Shown here in pieces: positions 1 through 7,238 of a DNA stretch of 64,000 bases. Each line of letters starts with the position of its first letter. The stretch's first letter is position 1. Source of the DNA: Domibacillus sp. PGB-M46 (GTDB lineage: Bacteria > Bacillota > Bacilli > Bacillales > Domibacillaceae). A model generated the notes under the pieces. That model was not told the origin of the DNA, did no database searches, and saw nothing but the letters and a program-made list of their open reading frames with translations. The stretch spans positions 248,001-312,000 of the forward strand of contig NZ_JAKGCR010000003.1 in assembly GCF_022668875.1 (NCBI RefSeq), given 5' to 3'. Position numbers and translations under genes: made by a program.

Positions 1-866
1 CAAGCATCGCAACAGATATGGACGGAACGCTATTAAACGGGAACATGGAAGTGAGTGAAGAAAACCGAGCCGCCATGAAAAAAGCGCAGGAGCTTGGGAT
101 CGAAGTCATTGTTGCAACAGGGCGTTCTTACAAAGAAGCCCGCTTTGCACTAGAAGGAACCGGGATCGAGTGCCCGATTATTGCAGTGAACGGAGCAGAA
201 GTGCGGGATGCAGGGGGCGAAATCGTTCAATTTACGGCGATTGAAGATGATTTGGCATACGATTTATACCGCCGCTTAAAAGATGTCGGTGTTTATTTTG
301 AAGTGTATACGAATCAAGCAACGTACACAGACGACGCAGAAAAAGCGGTAGAGCTGTTGATTGATATTGTTCTTTCCGCACATCCAGACGCAAATGTAGA
401 AGACATTCGTGAACGCGCTAAGCTGCGGATCGAGCACGGCCTTGCTAAACAAGTGAATGATTACGAAGAAATCATTCGTGACACGAGCCAGCACATTTAT
501 AAATTTTTCGTGTTTTCAATGGACCGCGAGCTGCTGCAGCAGGCGGCGGACCGTCTCGATGGGATTGGCGGAATAGCTGTCAGCTCATCTGGGAACGAAA
601 ACCTTGAAATTACTAATGAACAGGCGCAAAAAGGCATTACGCTTGAGAATTACCTGACTTCTAAAGGACTCTCGCTCGAAGATGCGCTCGCTGTGGGAGA
701 CAACTATAATGACCTGTCTATGCTTGAGAGAGTCGGATATTCATATGCGATGGGCAACGCAGACGCCAATATTAAAAAAGCAGCCCGGTTTGAGACGTCC
801 CGCAATGAAGAAAGCGGAGTAGCCAAGGCGATTGAAGATGCACTGGAACGAAGTGCGGTCAAATGA
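1..866 (+). CDS. HAD-superfamily Cof-type phosphatase, 5' truncated by window edge
   Basis: This is a haloacid-dehalogenase-like hydrolase of the Cof/IIB group, which dephosphorylates sugar phosphates or similar small cytosolic phosphoesters. The frame is open from base 3 and reads SIATDMDGTLL, so the nucleophile Asp of the DxDGT motif precedes the first Met at 18. The true start therefore lies left of the window, and the Met at 18 is not the start. The C-terminal metal-binding motif GDNYNDLSML and the preceding conserved Lys (QKGITL) are present, so the visible ~288 residues are intact. It is 42 nt upstream of ilvA on the same strand. The substrate cannot be read from sequence. Confidence 0.9.
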   Translation, partial: SIATDMDGTLLNGNMEVSEENRAAMKKAQELGIEVIVATGRSYKEARFALEGTGIECPIIAVNGAEVRDAGGEIVQFTAIEDDLAYDLYRRLKDVGVYFEVYTNQATYTDDAEKAVELLIDIVLSAHPDANVEDIRERAKLRIEHGLAKQVNDYEEIIRDTSQHIYKFFVFSMDRELLQQAADRLDGIGGIAVSSSGNENLEITNEQAQKGITLENYLTSKGLSLEDALAVGDNYNDLSMLERVGYSYAMGNADANIKKAARFETSRNEESGVAKAIEDALERSAVK

Positions 867-908
867 TAAAATAATTCATACAATTCGCAATAAGAAGGAG
901 AATTCACC

Positions 909-2156
909 GTGTCTAAAGTATCAGTAGAAGAAATCGTCGTGGCAAACCAGGTGCTTAAAGACGTGGTTACCAAGACACCGCTTCAAAAAAATGAACTTTT
1001 ATCAGCCCGTTACGGCTGCAATGTGTATTTAAAGCGTGAAGATTTACAGATTGTCCGCTCCTTTAAGCTGCGCGGTGCGTATAACTTTATCCGAAGCTTG
1101 ACGGAGGAGGAGCGGGCAAAAGGCGTAGTATGCGCAAGTGCCGGGAACCACGCGCAGGGCGTTGCGTATTCCTGCCTTGCCCTCGGCATTGAAGGAAAGA
1201 TCTTTATGCCGTCCACAACACCGCGTCAAAAAGTATCGCAGGTGAAACGGTTCGGTGGAGATAAAGTATCGGTTGTGCTGACAGGAGATACGTTCGATGA
1301 TTCGTATGCTGCAGCAATGGCCTACTGCACAGAAGAAGAAAAAATGTTTGTTCATCCGTTTGATGACTACCGGACGATTGCCGGACAGGGAACCGTGGCG
1401 GTTGAAATCTTGAACGATATGCAAGAACCTGTTGATTACATGTTTTGTTCCATTGGCGGTGGCGGCCTTGCAGCCGGTGTCGGCTCATATTTAAAAGGCA
1501 TCAGCCCATCCACGAAGCTGATTGGCGTTGAACCGGCGGGAGCAGCTGGCATGAGAGCTTCCTTGAACAGCGGACAGGTAACCCGTCTGGACACAATCGA
1601 TCCGTTTGTCGACGGGGCGGCCGTTAAACAAGTCGGTGACCTGACAATGGATATTTGCATGGATGTGCTCGACGGTATTTCCGTTATTCCAGAAGGCAAA
1701 GTATGCACAACGATCTTGCAGCTGTATAATGAAAATGCAGTCGTAGCAGAGCCGGCAGGAGCGCTGCCTGTTGCTGCCCTTGATTTTTATAAAGACGAGA
1801 TCAAAGGAAAGAACGTGGTTTGTGTGATCAGCGGCGGCAATAACGATATTGAGCGCATGCAGGAGATCAAAGAACGTTCGCTCATTTATGAAGGGTTAAA
1901 GCATTACTTTATCGTCACTTTCCCGCAGCGTGCCGGGGCACTCCGCAAGTTTATGGATCAGGTGCTGGGTGAATACGACGATATTACCCGCTTTGAATAT
2001 ACAAAGCGCACCAATCGTGATGAAGGACCTGTTCTGGTCGGTATTGAGCTGAAACATAAAGAGGACTATGCACCGCTTGTTAAGCGGATGGAGGAAAACG
2101 GCTTCCCTTATATGGAAATTAACAGTGATCCTCTCTTGTTTAACCTGCTTATTTAA
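909..2156 (+). CDS. ilvA: Threonine ammonia-lyase (biosynthetic threonine deaminase)
   Basis: The enzyme converts L-threonine to 2-oxobutanoate and ammonia, the first committed step to isoleucine. It is a PLP fold-type II enzyme of 415 residues: SFKLRGA near residue 51 carries the PLP-lysine (K53), SAGNHAQG binds the cofactor, and SIGGGGLAAG is the phosphate loop. A single ACT-like regulatory domain of about 90 residues follows (from about LKHYFIVTFP), as in the short Bacillus-type IlvA. The start is GTG at 909 with AAGAAGGAG upstream. No T-box leader is seen in the 42 nt before it. It ends at a strong bidirectional hairpin. Confidence 0.95.
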   Translation: MSKVSVEEIVVANQVLKDVVTKTPLQKNELLSARYGCNVYLKREDLQIVRSFKLRGAYNFIRSLTEEERAKGVVCASAGNHAQGVAYSCLALGIEGKIFMPSTTPRQKVSQVKRFGGDKVSVVLTGDTFDDSYAAAMAYCTEEEKMFVHPFDDYRTIAGQGTVAVEILNDMQEPVDYMFCSIGGGGLAAGVGSYLKGISPSTKLIGVEPAGAAGMRASLNSGQVTRLDTIDPFVDGAAVKQVGDLTMDICMDVLDGISVIPEGKVCTTILQLYNENAVVAEPAGALPVAALDFYKDEIKGKNVVCVISGGNNDIERMQEIKERSLIYEGLKHYFIVTFPQRAGALRKFMDQVLGEYDDITRFEYTKRTNRDEGPVLVGIELKHKEDYAPLVKRMEENGFPYMEINSDPLLFNLLI

Positions 2157-2166
2157 ACGAGCATTA

Positions 2167-2200
2167 AAAAAGCTGGTCTGCAAATGCAGATCAGCTTTTT
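2167..2200. terminator. Bidirectional intrinsic terminator between ilvA and bshB2
   Basis: A nearly perfect 16 bp stem (AAAAAGCTG-G-TCTGCA against TGCAGA-T-CAGCTTTTT) with A and T runs on its two flanks serves both convergent genes. The last codons of the minus-strand gene lie inside it. Confidence 0.9.
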
Positions 2201-2907
2201 ATTTCGGTTACTTTATCTTTTTCATCGAATGTATATGTCCAGAAATGCTCGTAGTTAAACCGGTCATGCAGCTCGCTTCCTTCTTCGGCAACGCTTGCTT
2301 CCAGATCTTTCAGCATCCAGATGGTCTGGGAAATATGAGCTTTCATGGCTTCTAGTTTTTTATCATACACGTGTCGGATGTCGTAACGGATATCAGCCGG
2401 CCCGATTTCTTCAAGCGTGTTATTCGCAAAGGCCACACAGTGAAGCTTCGGCCGTTTGCTCTCTTCCATCGCGCGCACCGCCCTTACAACCGCACGTGCG
2501 GTTGCTTCATGATCCGGGTGAACAGAGTAGCCCGGATAAAATGTAATAATGAGGGAAGGATTCAGCTCATTAATCAAATCCGTGACGAGGTTCATCATTT
2601 TTTGATCATCTTCAAACTCTAACGTTTTATCACGAAGGCCCATCATGCGCAAATCTTGAATGCCGATGGCTTCGGCTGCTTTTTGCAGCTCGGCCTTGCG
2701 AACATCTGGAAGAGACTCGCGAGTAGCAAAAGGAGGATTGCCAAGATTGCGGCCCATTTCGCCGAGTGTTAAGCAGGCATAAGTGACCGGTGTTTTTCGT
2801 CCAGTATGAACAGCGATCGTGCCGGATACACCAAATGCCTCATCATCCGGGTGAGGAAAGATGACAAGGACGTGGCGCTCCTGTTCAATTTCCATTGTTT
2901 TGGTCAT
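2191..2907 (-). CDS. bshB2: Bacillithiol biosynthesis deacetylase BshB2 (YojG-type)
   Basis: This LmbE-like zinc deacetylase of 238 residues would remove the acetyl group from GlcNAc-malate during bacillithiol synthesis in the cytosol. Near residue 17 the zinc/catalytic motif FPHPDDEAFG is visible, and HPDHEATARAVVRA supplies the later His. It follows the DUF1806 gene by 17 nt on the same strand, the yojF-yojG arrangement known in Bacillus. The start ATG at 2907 has GAAAGGA upstream. The assignment as BshB2 rather than BshB1 rests on the YojF neighbour and on family resemblance. Confidence 0.88.
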   Translation of the reverse strand: MTKTMEIEQERHVLVIFPHPDDEAFGVSGTIAVHTGRKTPVTYACLTLGEMGRNLGNPPFATRESLPDVRKAELQKAAEAIGIQDLRMMGLRDKTLEFEDDQKMMNLVTDLINELNPSLIITFYPGYSVHPDHEATARAVVRAVRAMEESKRPKLHCVAFANNTLEEIGPADIRYDIRHVYDKKLEAMKAHISQTIWMLKDLEASVAEEGSELHDRFNYEHFWTYTFDEKDKVTEIKS

Positions 2908-2924
2908 CGTCTTCAGTCCTTTCG

Positions 2925-3272
2925 TTACTTAAACGGCGTTGTGCCCAGCTGCAGAGCGACTGCCAGTTTTCCATCAAAATCATGTCCAGCCATCAGTAAG
3001 TGCCCATTTTCATCAAAACCATAATGAGTTAATCCTTCTGCGTAGACCCAGCCAATTGCAAGCTTCAGCCCAACACGAAACGGCCCATCGCCGACAATTT
3101 TGCCATGTTCATATGTAAGCTTCGCATTGCGGATATACGCACCCGCAGAGAAAAACTTTTCATTGAAATGTGATGCGTAAGCACCGTTTGTCGTTTCCAT
3201 ATGAAGGTATACTTCCTGGCCGGCAAACGTATTAATAAGCTCCTGTACCTTTTCAGGTAAAATCGGTTCCAT
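2925..3272 (-). CDS. yojF: DUF1806 family protein YojF
   Basis: This 115-residue cytosolic protein belongs to the YojF/DUF1806 family, whose biochemical function is not established. It is the first gene of a two-gene minus-strand operon with bshB2, which suggests a link to bacillithiol metabolism, an inference from context. The start ATG at 3272 follows GGGAGGG. A plausible -10 (TACAAT on the minus strand, near 3312-3317) lies upstream. No signal peptide or membrane segment is visible. The central stretch is rich in Gly and aromatic residues, suggesting a compact beta fold. Confidence 0.85.
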   Translation of the reverse strand: MEPILPEKVQELINTFAGQEVYLHMETTNGAYASHFNEKFFSAGAYIRNAKLTYEHGKIVGDGPFRVGLKLAIGWVYAEGLTHYGFDENGHLLMAGHDFDGKLAVALQLGTTPFK

Positions 3273-3394
3273 GTCCGTTGCCCTCCCGTCGAATTTCGTT
3301 CTTGCCCTATTGTACTAAAAAAAAGTTCGAATGGCGAAAATCCCGCTTTTTCAGTATGATAAAAAAAGAAATCTAATAGATAGAGGTGGTACAT

Positions 3395-3946
3395 ATGCTG
3401 AAAAATATTATTCGTGAACGCCGTTCCATCAAGAAATTTAACGGCAAGCCTGTAGCGCTTTCCGATGTTACGGCTGTACTAGAGGACGCGGTATGGGCGC
3501 CAAATCATGGCTGCCGCGAGCCATGGCGCTTTGTGGTTGCAGCCGAAGAGGGACTCCAAGCGATGCGGGAAACGCTGAAAGAATGCACAATCCCAAAATG
3601 GAATTTGCTTCCGGAAGAAGAGCTAAAGAAAAAAACAGCCGGCTTTGCACTGCCTGGCGCTTTTGTATTTGTCATTGTGCCGGAGGATCCGCGCCAAAAA
3701 GAACGGCTCGAAGATTTCTCGGCTGCAAGCGCCCTTATTCAAAACACCCAGCTGCTTGCCTGGGAGCAGGGCATCGGCACATGCTGGAAAACACCAGCCT
3801 GGCTGGATGCACCAAAGTTTCGTGCAGCGCTTGGCGTAAAGCCAGGCGAGCGGATTTTGGCTTTGCTGCAATTCGGCTATTACGACGAATTGCCGCAAGC
3901 AAAAGAACGGACACCGGTTCAAGAGAAAATCACGTATTTTAAATAA
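3395..3946 (+). CDS. Nitroreductase family flavoprotein
   Basis: This 183-residue FMN-dependent NAD(P)H oxidoreductase of the nitroreductase superfamily begins with the typical IIRERRSIKKF phosphate/FMN-binding segment. It continues with APNHGCREPWRFVV, and AWEQGIGTCWKTPAWL is the second FMN-contact region. I chose ATG 3395 because GAGGTGG lies 6-8 nt upstream; the in-frame GTG at 3386 overlaps that ribosome-binding site. It stands alone between convergent and divergent neighbours and ends at a hairpin shared with pdxK. The physiological substrate is unknown. Confidence 0.85.
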   Translation: MLKNIIRERRSIKKFNGKPVALSDVTAVLEDAVWAPNHGCREPWRFVVAAEEGLQAMRETLKECTIPKWNLLPEEELKKKTAGFALPGAFVFVIVPEDPRQKERLEDFSAASALIQNTQLLAWEQGIGTCWKTPAWLDAPKFRAALGVKPGERILALLQFGYYDELPQAKERTPVQEKITYFK

Positions 3947-3947
3947 A

Positions 3948-3981
3948 AAGAAAATCCCGTCCAAGCAGGCGGGATTTTCTT
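3948..3981. terminator. Bidirectional terminator between the nitroreductase gene and pdxK
   Basis: The stem AAGAAAATCCCG pairs with CGGGATTTTCTT around a short loop. A-rich and T-rich flanks allow use from both strands. Confidence 0.85.
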
Positions 3982-3986
3982 ATGTG

Positions 3987-4784
3987 TTATTTATGGTTGT
4001 AAGCACCGTGCATAACAGGACCTACATACTCGTTCAGTTTCCAGCCGTGTTTAATCGCTGCATTTACGAAATCCTTCGCATTATGGACTGCTGTTTTTAC
4101 GTCCAGCCCGTTTGCCAGGTTGGCCGTAATAGCAGCCGCAAATGTGCAGCCTGCACCATGATTATAAGTGGTATTATGCTTTTCGCCTTCTAGCAGCTCA
4201 AATTCATGGCCATCATAGAAAAGGTCAACCGCTTTTTCGCTTTGCAGCTGCTTGCCGCCTTTAACGACTACGTTTTTTGCACCAAGCGCATGAATTTTTT
4301 GAGCCGCTTCTTTCATATCATCAATTGTGCGGATTGGGCCGACACCAGAAAGCTGCCATGCTTCAAATAAGTTTGGTGTAACAACGGTCGCAAGCGGAAG
4401 AAGGGAGTCGCGTGTTGCTTCGGCTGCTTCCGGATTCAATACTTCATCTTCGCCCTTGCAGACCATAACCGGGTCGATGACGACTTTTTGGATATCGTTC
4501 TCTTTAATAGAAGCTGCTGCTGTTTCGATAATTTCAGGCGTAGCAAGCATTCCTGTTTTCAGCGCATCAATGCCAGTGGACATGGCTGTTTTTAACTGGG
4601 CCTGAAGCGTGTCGATCGCCAGTGGAAACACACCGTGGTTCCAGCCGTTATCGGGGTCCATTGTGACAATTGTTGTGAGGGCTGTCATGCCATATGTGCC
4701 GTGCTCCTGGAAGGTCTTCAAGTCGGCTTGGATGCCAGCGCCGCCGCTTGTATCTGATCCTGCAATGGTTAATGTTTTTTTCAT
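3987..4784 (-). CDS. pdxK: Pyridoxal / hydroxymethylpyrimidine kinase (PdxK/ThiD family)
   Basis: This ribokinase-fold kinase of 265 residues phosphorylates pyridoxine/pyridoxal and related pyrimidines with ATP, feeding PLP salvage. The N-terminus reads KKTLTIAGSDTSGGAGIQAD, the family signature, and HNTTYNHGAGCTFAAA near the C-terminus contains the anion-hole GAGC motif. The start is ATG 4784, with AAGGAGG 8-9 nt upstream; a further 20 in-frame codons upstream are not expected to be translated. In B. subtilis pdxK also sits close to ung, as here, which favours pdxK over thiD. Monocistronic. Confidence 0.88.
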   Translation of the reverse strand: MKKTLTIAGSDTSGGAGIQADLKTFQEHGTYGMTALTTIVTMDPDNGWNHGVFPLAIDTLQAQLKTAMSTGIDALKTGMLATPEIIETAAASIKENDIQKVVIDPVMVCKGEDEVLNPEAAEATRDSLLPLATVVTPNLFEAWQLSGVGPIRTIDDMKEAAQKIHALGAKNVVVKGGKQLQSEKAVDLFYDGHEFELLEGEKHNTTYNHGAGCTFAAAITANLANGLDVKTAVHNAKDFVNAAIKHGWKLNEYVGPVMHGAYNHK

Positions 4785-4859
4785 GATGCAATTCCTCCTT
4801 TTTAACACTTCTTTTAGTTTAAGAAACAATAGAGAAATGTACAAGAAAAAACGCCCTTT

Positions 4860-5231
4860 TTAAAGGACGCTTTGATCGTTGGAATTGGCCGGACTTCGGT
4901 CCTCCGGTTTTTTATCTGTCGCAACGACGGCAATAAGCCCCCGGTCAAGCTGTTCTTCGTACTCGGCTGCTTCGGATTCGCTCATTCCGAGGCTGTGGAG
5001 CTTCGAACGCAGCTCGTCCCCGCGGTTTTTAAATACATTGGCGACTGTGCCGGACAAGCCCTGTTCCTTGAAGCCGACTGAGCCGCTGTTGGTCGCGTCG
5101 GTTAACTGTTTAGATTCATCTTTATCGCGGGCAAACACATAAATCGCTTCTTTGGAAAATCCATCTTGTGAAAAAGCCGTTACGGCACTGGCCGCTTCTG
5201 TATGGTTTCGAACAATTTTTGCGGTATACAC
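4860..5231 (-). CDS. General stress protein, YflT (GSP17M-like) domain
   Basis: This 123-residue soluble protein begins VYTAKIVRNHTEAASAV and carries the YflT/heat-induced stress fold: an N-terminal beta-alpha unit, a central Gly/Ser stretch, then LHSLGMSESEAAEYEEQLDRGLIAVVA. The start is GTG 5231, six nt after GAGGAGGT; an in-frame upstream GTG has no ribosome-binding site. A textbook sigma-B promoter lies upstream at 5268-5292, so it is very probably part of the general stress regulon. The molecular function of the family is unknown. The same domain recurs at the N-terminus of the protein at 25.8-26.8 kb. Confidence 0.82.
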   Translation of the reverse strand: MYTAKIVRNHTEAASAVTAFSQDGFSKEAIYVFARDKDESKQLTDATNSGSVGFKEQGLSGTVANVFKNRGDELRSKLHSLGMSESEAAEYEEQLDRGLIAVVATDKKPEDRSPANSNDQSVL

Positions 5232-5267
5232 AGAAAGACCTCCTCGTGTTTTCACGTTCGCTTTCTT

Positions 5268-5292
5268 ATACCCGCCCGCTTTATTTTTAAAC
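5268..5292 (-). promoter_or_regulatory. Sigma-B promoter for the YflT stress protein
   Basis: On the minus strand the sequence reads GTTTAA, 13 nt, GGGTAT, matching the sigma-B consensus (GTTTAA, 12-15 nt, GGGWAW) without mismatch. It partly overlaps the divergent ung promoter region. Confidence 0.8.
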
Positions 5293-5332
5293 AGCGGCTC
5301 ATTCCTTTATAATGAAGAAGGAGGTGAGCCGT

Positions 5333-6016
5333 ATGAATAAAAAAATCTTAACAAATGACTGGGCACCGCTGCTTGAAGGTGAATTTGAAAAACCTTATTA
5401 CCAGGAGCTGCGGTCATTCTTAAAAGAAGAATACAGTACACAGGTGATCCATCCTGATATGGATGATATTTTTAATGCCCTTCATTTTACGCCGTACCAA
5501 AATGTAAAGGTCGTCATTCTTGGCCAGGACCCGTATCATGGACCGAACCAGGCGCACGGCTTAAGCTTTTCGGTTCAGCCTGGCATTAAACCGCCGCCAT
5601 CCTTAAAAAATATGTATAAGGAACTTAAGGAAGATATTGGATGTGAAGTTCCGAATCATGGATATTTAAAACAATGGGCAGATGAAGGAGTTCTCCTGTT
5701 AAACACGGTTTTAACTGTTCGAGAGGGAAAAGCAAATTCTCATCGGAACAAGGGGTGGGAAACGTTTACGGATCAGGTAATCAGACTTATCAGCGAGCGG
5801 GAGAAGCCGGTTGTATTTTTACTTTGGGGAAGACCAGCACAAAGCAAAAAAGCCTTAATCGACATAAACAGGCATGTTATTATTGAATCGCCTCATCCAA
5901 GTCCATTATCAGCATCACGCGGATTTTTCGGAAGCCGGCCATTCTCCAAGGCAAATGAAGCGCTCGCTTCTATGGGAGAAAGCCCGATTAATTGGTGCCT
6001 CGATTCAAACGTATAA
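5333..6016 (+). CDS. ung: Uracil-DNA glycosylase, family 1
   Basis: The enzyme excises uracil from DNA and starts base-excision repair. The protein has 227 residues. The water-activating motif GQDPYHG is at 64-70 and the catalytic-loop motif HPSPLS lies near residue 187. [17 protein letters not shown] and [10 protein letters not shown] are further family landmarks. The start is ATG 5333, with AAGGAGGTGA upstream; a longer frame from 5312 overlaps that site. TATAAT at 5309-5314 is a likely -10. It opens a plus-strand cluster with the small Cys protein, ywdI and ywdK. Confidence 0.95.
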   Translation: MNKKILTNDWAPLLEGEFEKPYYQELRSFLKEEYSTQVIHPDMDDIFNALHFTPYQNVKVVILGQDPYHGPNQAHGLSFSVQPGIKPPPSLKNMYKELKEDIGCEVPNHGYLKQWADEGVLLLNTVLTVREGKANSHRNKGWETFTDQVIRLISEREKPVVFLLWGRPAQSKKALIDINRHVIIESPHPSPLSASRGFFGSRPFSKANEALASMGESPINWCLDSNV

Positions 6017-6157
6017 ATTGTTCAAAGAACAAAGAAATCAAAAAAGCAGGCTGTCTGGAAGCGTCTGTTCTTTTATAAGCAAAGCCTTTCACTATGCAGC
6101 CCAGCTCTTTTCGGGCTATCTGCTTTAAAAAGCGTGCGTATATTTCCAGCAGTCTGA

Positions 6158-6173
6158 TGTTTCACGTGAAACG
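6158..6173. promoter_or_regulatory. parS: parS site (ParB/Spo0J binding)
   Basis: The 16-mer TGTTTCACGTGAAACG differs from the parS consensus TGTTTCACGTGAAACA only at the last base, and its inner 14 bases are a perfect palindrome. It lies between ung and the next gene, overlapping no assigned coding sequence. Several origin-proximal parS sites are usual in Bacillaceae, and the B. subtilis-like gene order places this segment on the origin-proximal left arm. Confidence 0.85.
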
Positions 6174-6186
6174 GGGAAGGGACGTG

Positions 6187-6366
6187 TTGAAAGCGGAACC
6201 GAATTGTATGAAATGCCGGCATTTTTTTGTCACATGGGATGCGCAGGCTCCTCGTGGCTGCCGGGCATTTGGATTTAAAACAAAGCAGATGCCGTCTGTG
6301 GTTGTAAAACGGTCATCAGGCCATTCATGTTTTCAATTTTCTCCGAAAGAAGGTGTTAAAAAGTGA
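6187..6366 (+). CDS. Small conserved-looking cysteine protein of unknown function
   Basis: I do not recognise a named family. The 59-residue product from TTG 6187 has a Cys pair near its start (NCMKCRHFFVTWD), then APRGCRAFGFKTKQMPS and SSGHSCFQF. Four Cys plus His suggest a small metal-binding protein. GGGAAGGG lies a few bases upstream; GTG 6184 or an upstream ATG at 6157 in the parS region are alternatives. Its stop overlaps the GTG start of ywdI (GTGA), indicating translational coupling within the ung-ywdI-ywdK cluster. Confidence 0.6.
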   Translation: MKAEPNCMKCRHFFVTWDAQAPRGCRAFGFKTKQMPSVVVKRSSGHSCFQFSPKEGVKK

Positions 6367-6641
6367 ATGTATCCCATGAGAAAGTGCTGCAGAAAATGGA
6401 GCAGGAAATAGCTGCGGCAAGAAACGCCGGTCCAGGGGAAATGGAACGGCATATTTATGCGATCAAGTCGATGTGCGACTTGCTTATTGGAGCTGGAATG
6501 GACATGCCTGCGCCGAAGCAGGCTTCTGTTACGCCAGCCATCATGTCGCCGCCAGTCCAGGAGCCTGTGCAGATTGTTGGCCAGAAAGAGCGGATCGCGA
6601 CAGAAGACGGATCAAATGGAGATTCAATTTTTGATTTTTAA
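6363..6641 (+). CDS. ywdI: YwdI family protein
   Basis: This 92-residue soluble protein has an N-terminal helical segment (KVLQKMEQEIAAARN ... HIYAIKSMCDLLIG) followed by a Pro/Val-rich, probably disordered tail ending in DGDSIFDF-like acidic residues. The start GTG 6363 overlaps the previous stop and follows AGAAGGTG. The family is known from Bacillus as YwdI and has no established function. The identification rests on order (ung, ywdI, ywdK) and general character. Confidence 0.7.
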   Translation: MNVSHEKVLQKMEQEIAAARNAGPGEMERHIYAIKSMCDLLIGAGMDMPAPKQASVTPAIMSPPVQEPVQIVGQKERIATEDGSNGDSIFDF

Positions 6642-6653
6642 AGGAGCAGAATC

Positions 6654-7025
6654 ATGAAATTATTTATTATTCTAGGGGCAGTCCATGCCTTTTTAGCGGT
6701 TGCGCTTGGCGCGTTTGGCTCCCATGGGCTTGAAGGAAAAGTAGAAGCGAAGTATTTGGACATTTGGAAAACGGCGGTTCAATACCAAATGTTTCATGCG
6801 CTCGGTTTAATGATCGTCGGCTTTTTAATGGGGCAGTTTGTGGGCAGCTCTGCACTGAACTGGTCGGGCTGGCTTATGTTTGCAGGAATCATGCTGTTTT
6901 CCGGCAGCTTATTCGTGTTAGTTCTTACAGGCATCAGCAAGCTTGGTGCGATTACGCCGATTGGCGGCGTGGCATTTCTTGCTGCCTGGGTACTGCTTAT
7001 TGTAGCAGCCGTTAAAAATATGTAG
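6654..7025 (+). CDS. ywdK: DUF423 membrane protein YwdK
   Basis: This is an integral membrane protein of 123 residues with four hydrophobic segments. The N-terminal LFIILGAVHAFLAVALGAFGSHGLE is the DUF423 signature, and AITPIGGVAFLAAWVLLIVAA forms the last helix. The biochemical role of the family is unknown. It is 12 nt downstream of ywdI and preceded by AAAGGAG. It ends at a short hairpin whose sequence is repeated 182 bp further on. Confidence 0.85.
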   Translation: MKLFIILGAVHAFLAVALGAFGSHGLEGKVEAKYLDIWKTAVQYQMFHALGLMIVGFLMGQFVGSSALNWSGWLMFAGIMLFSGSLFVLVLTGISKLGAITPIGGVAFLAAWVLLIVAAVKNM

Positions 7026-7029
7026 GAAA

Positions 7030-7055
7030 AAAGCGGCCTCCATGCCGCTCTTTTC
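7030..7055 (+). terminator. ywdK terminator, first copy of a duplicated hairpin
   Basis: AGCGGC ctccat GCCGCT is followed by CTTTTC. A 17 nt core of this hairpin is repeated exactly at 7214-7230. Confidence 0.7.
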
Positions 7056-7068
7056 AAGCTGACCTCAA

Positions 7069-7192
7069 TCGCCTGCTTTCGGCATCACTTTCCGGCTGTA
7101 AATGCTCATGACCTTCACCCAAGAGGTCACTTCGCTTCCGGGCAAGCGGCCCTCCTGGAAGAGCAGGCGTTTTCAATCAGCCTGTTTTCTTG
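7069..7192 (+). repeat. Dispersed structured repeat, copy 1
   Basis: This ~125 bp element is clearly homologous to 25682-25808: both begin GCCTGCTTTCGGC and share TCACTT, GGCTGT and a TGACC/GGTCA inner stem. Both end in a stem, which here is CAGGC/GCCTG around GTTTTCAATCA. A 7 bp pairing CGCCTGC/GCAGGCG could close the whole element and would compete with the final stem. It sits between convergent ywdK and gerQ. No coding potential is seen. Confidence 0.75.
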
Positions 7193-7212
7193 CTTTGTCT
7201 ACATTCTCACAA

Positions 7213-7238
7213 GAGCGGCCTCCATGCCGCCCTTTTTT
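7213..7238 (+). terminator. Second copy of the duplicated terminator hairpin
   Basis: GCGGC ctccat GCCGC is followed by CCTTTTTTAA. Bases 7214-7230 repeat 7032-7048 exactly, so the structured repeat lies between two copies of the terminator. Confidence 0.7.
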
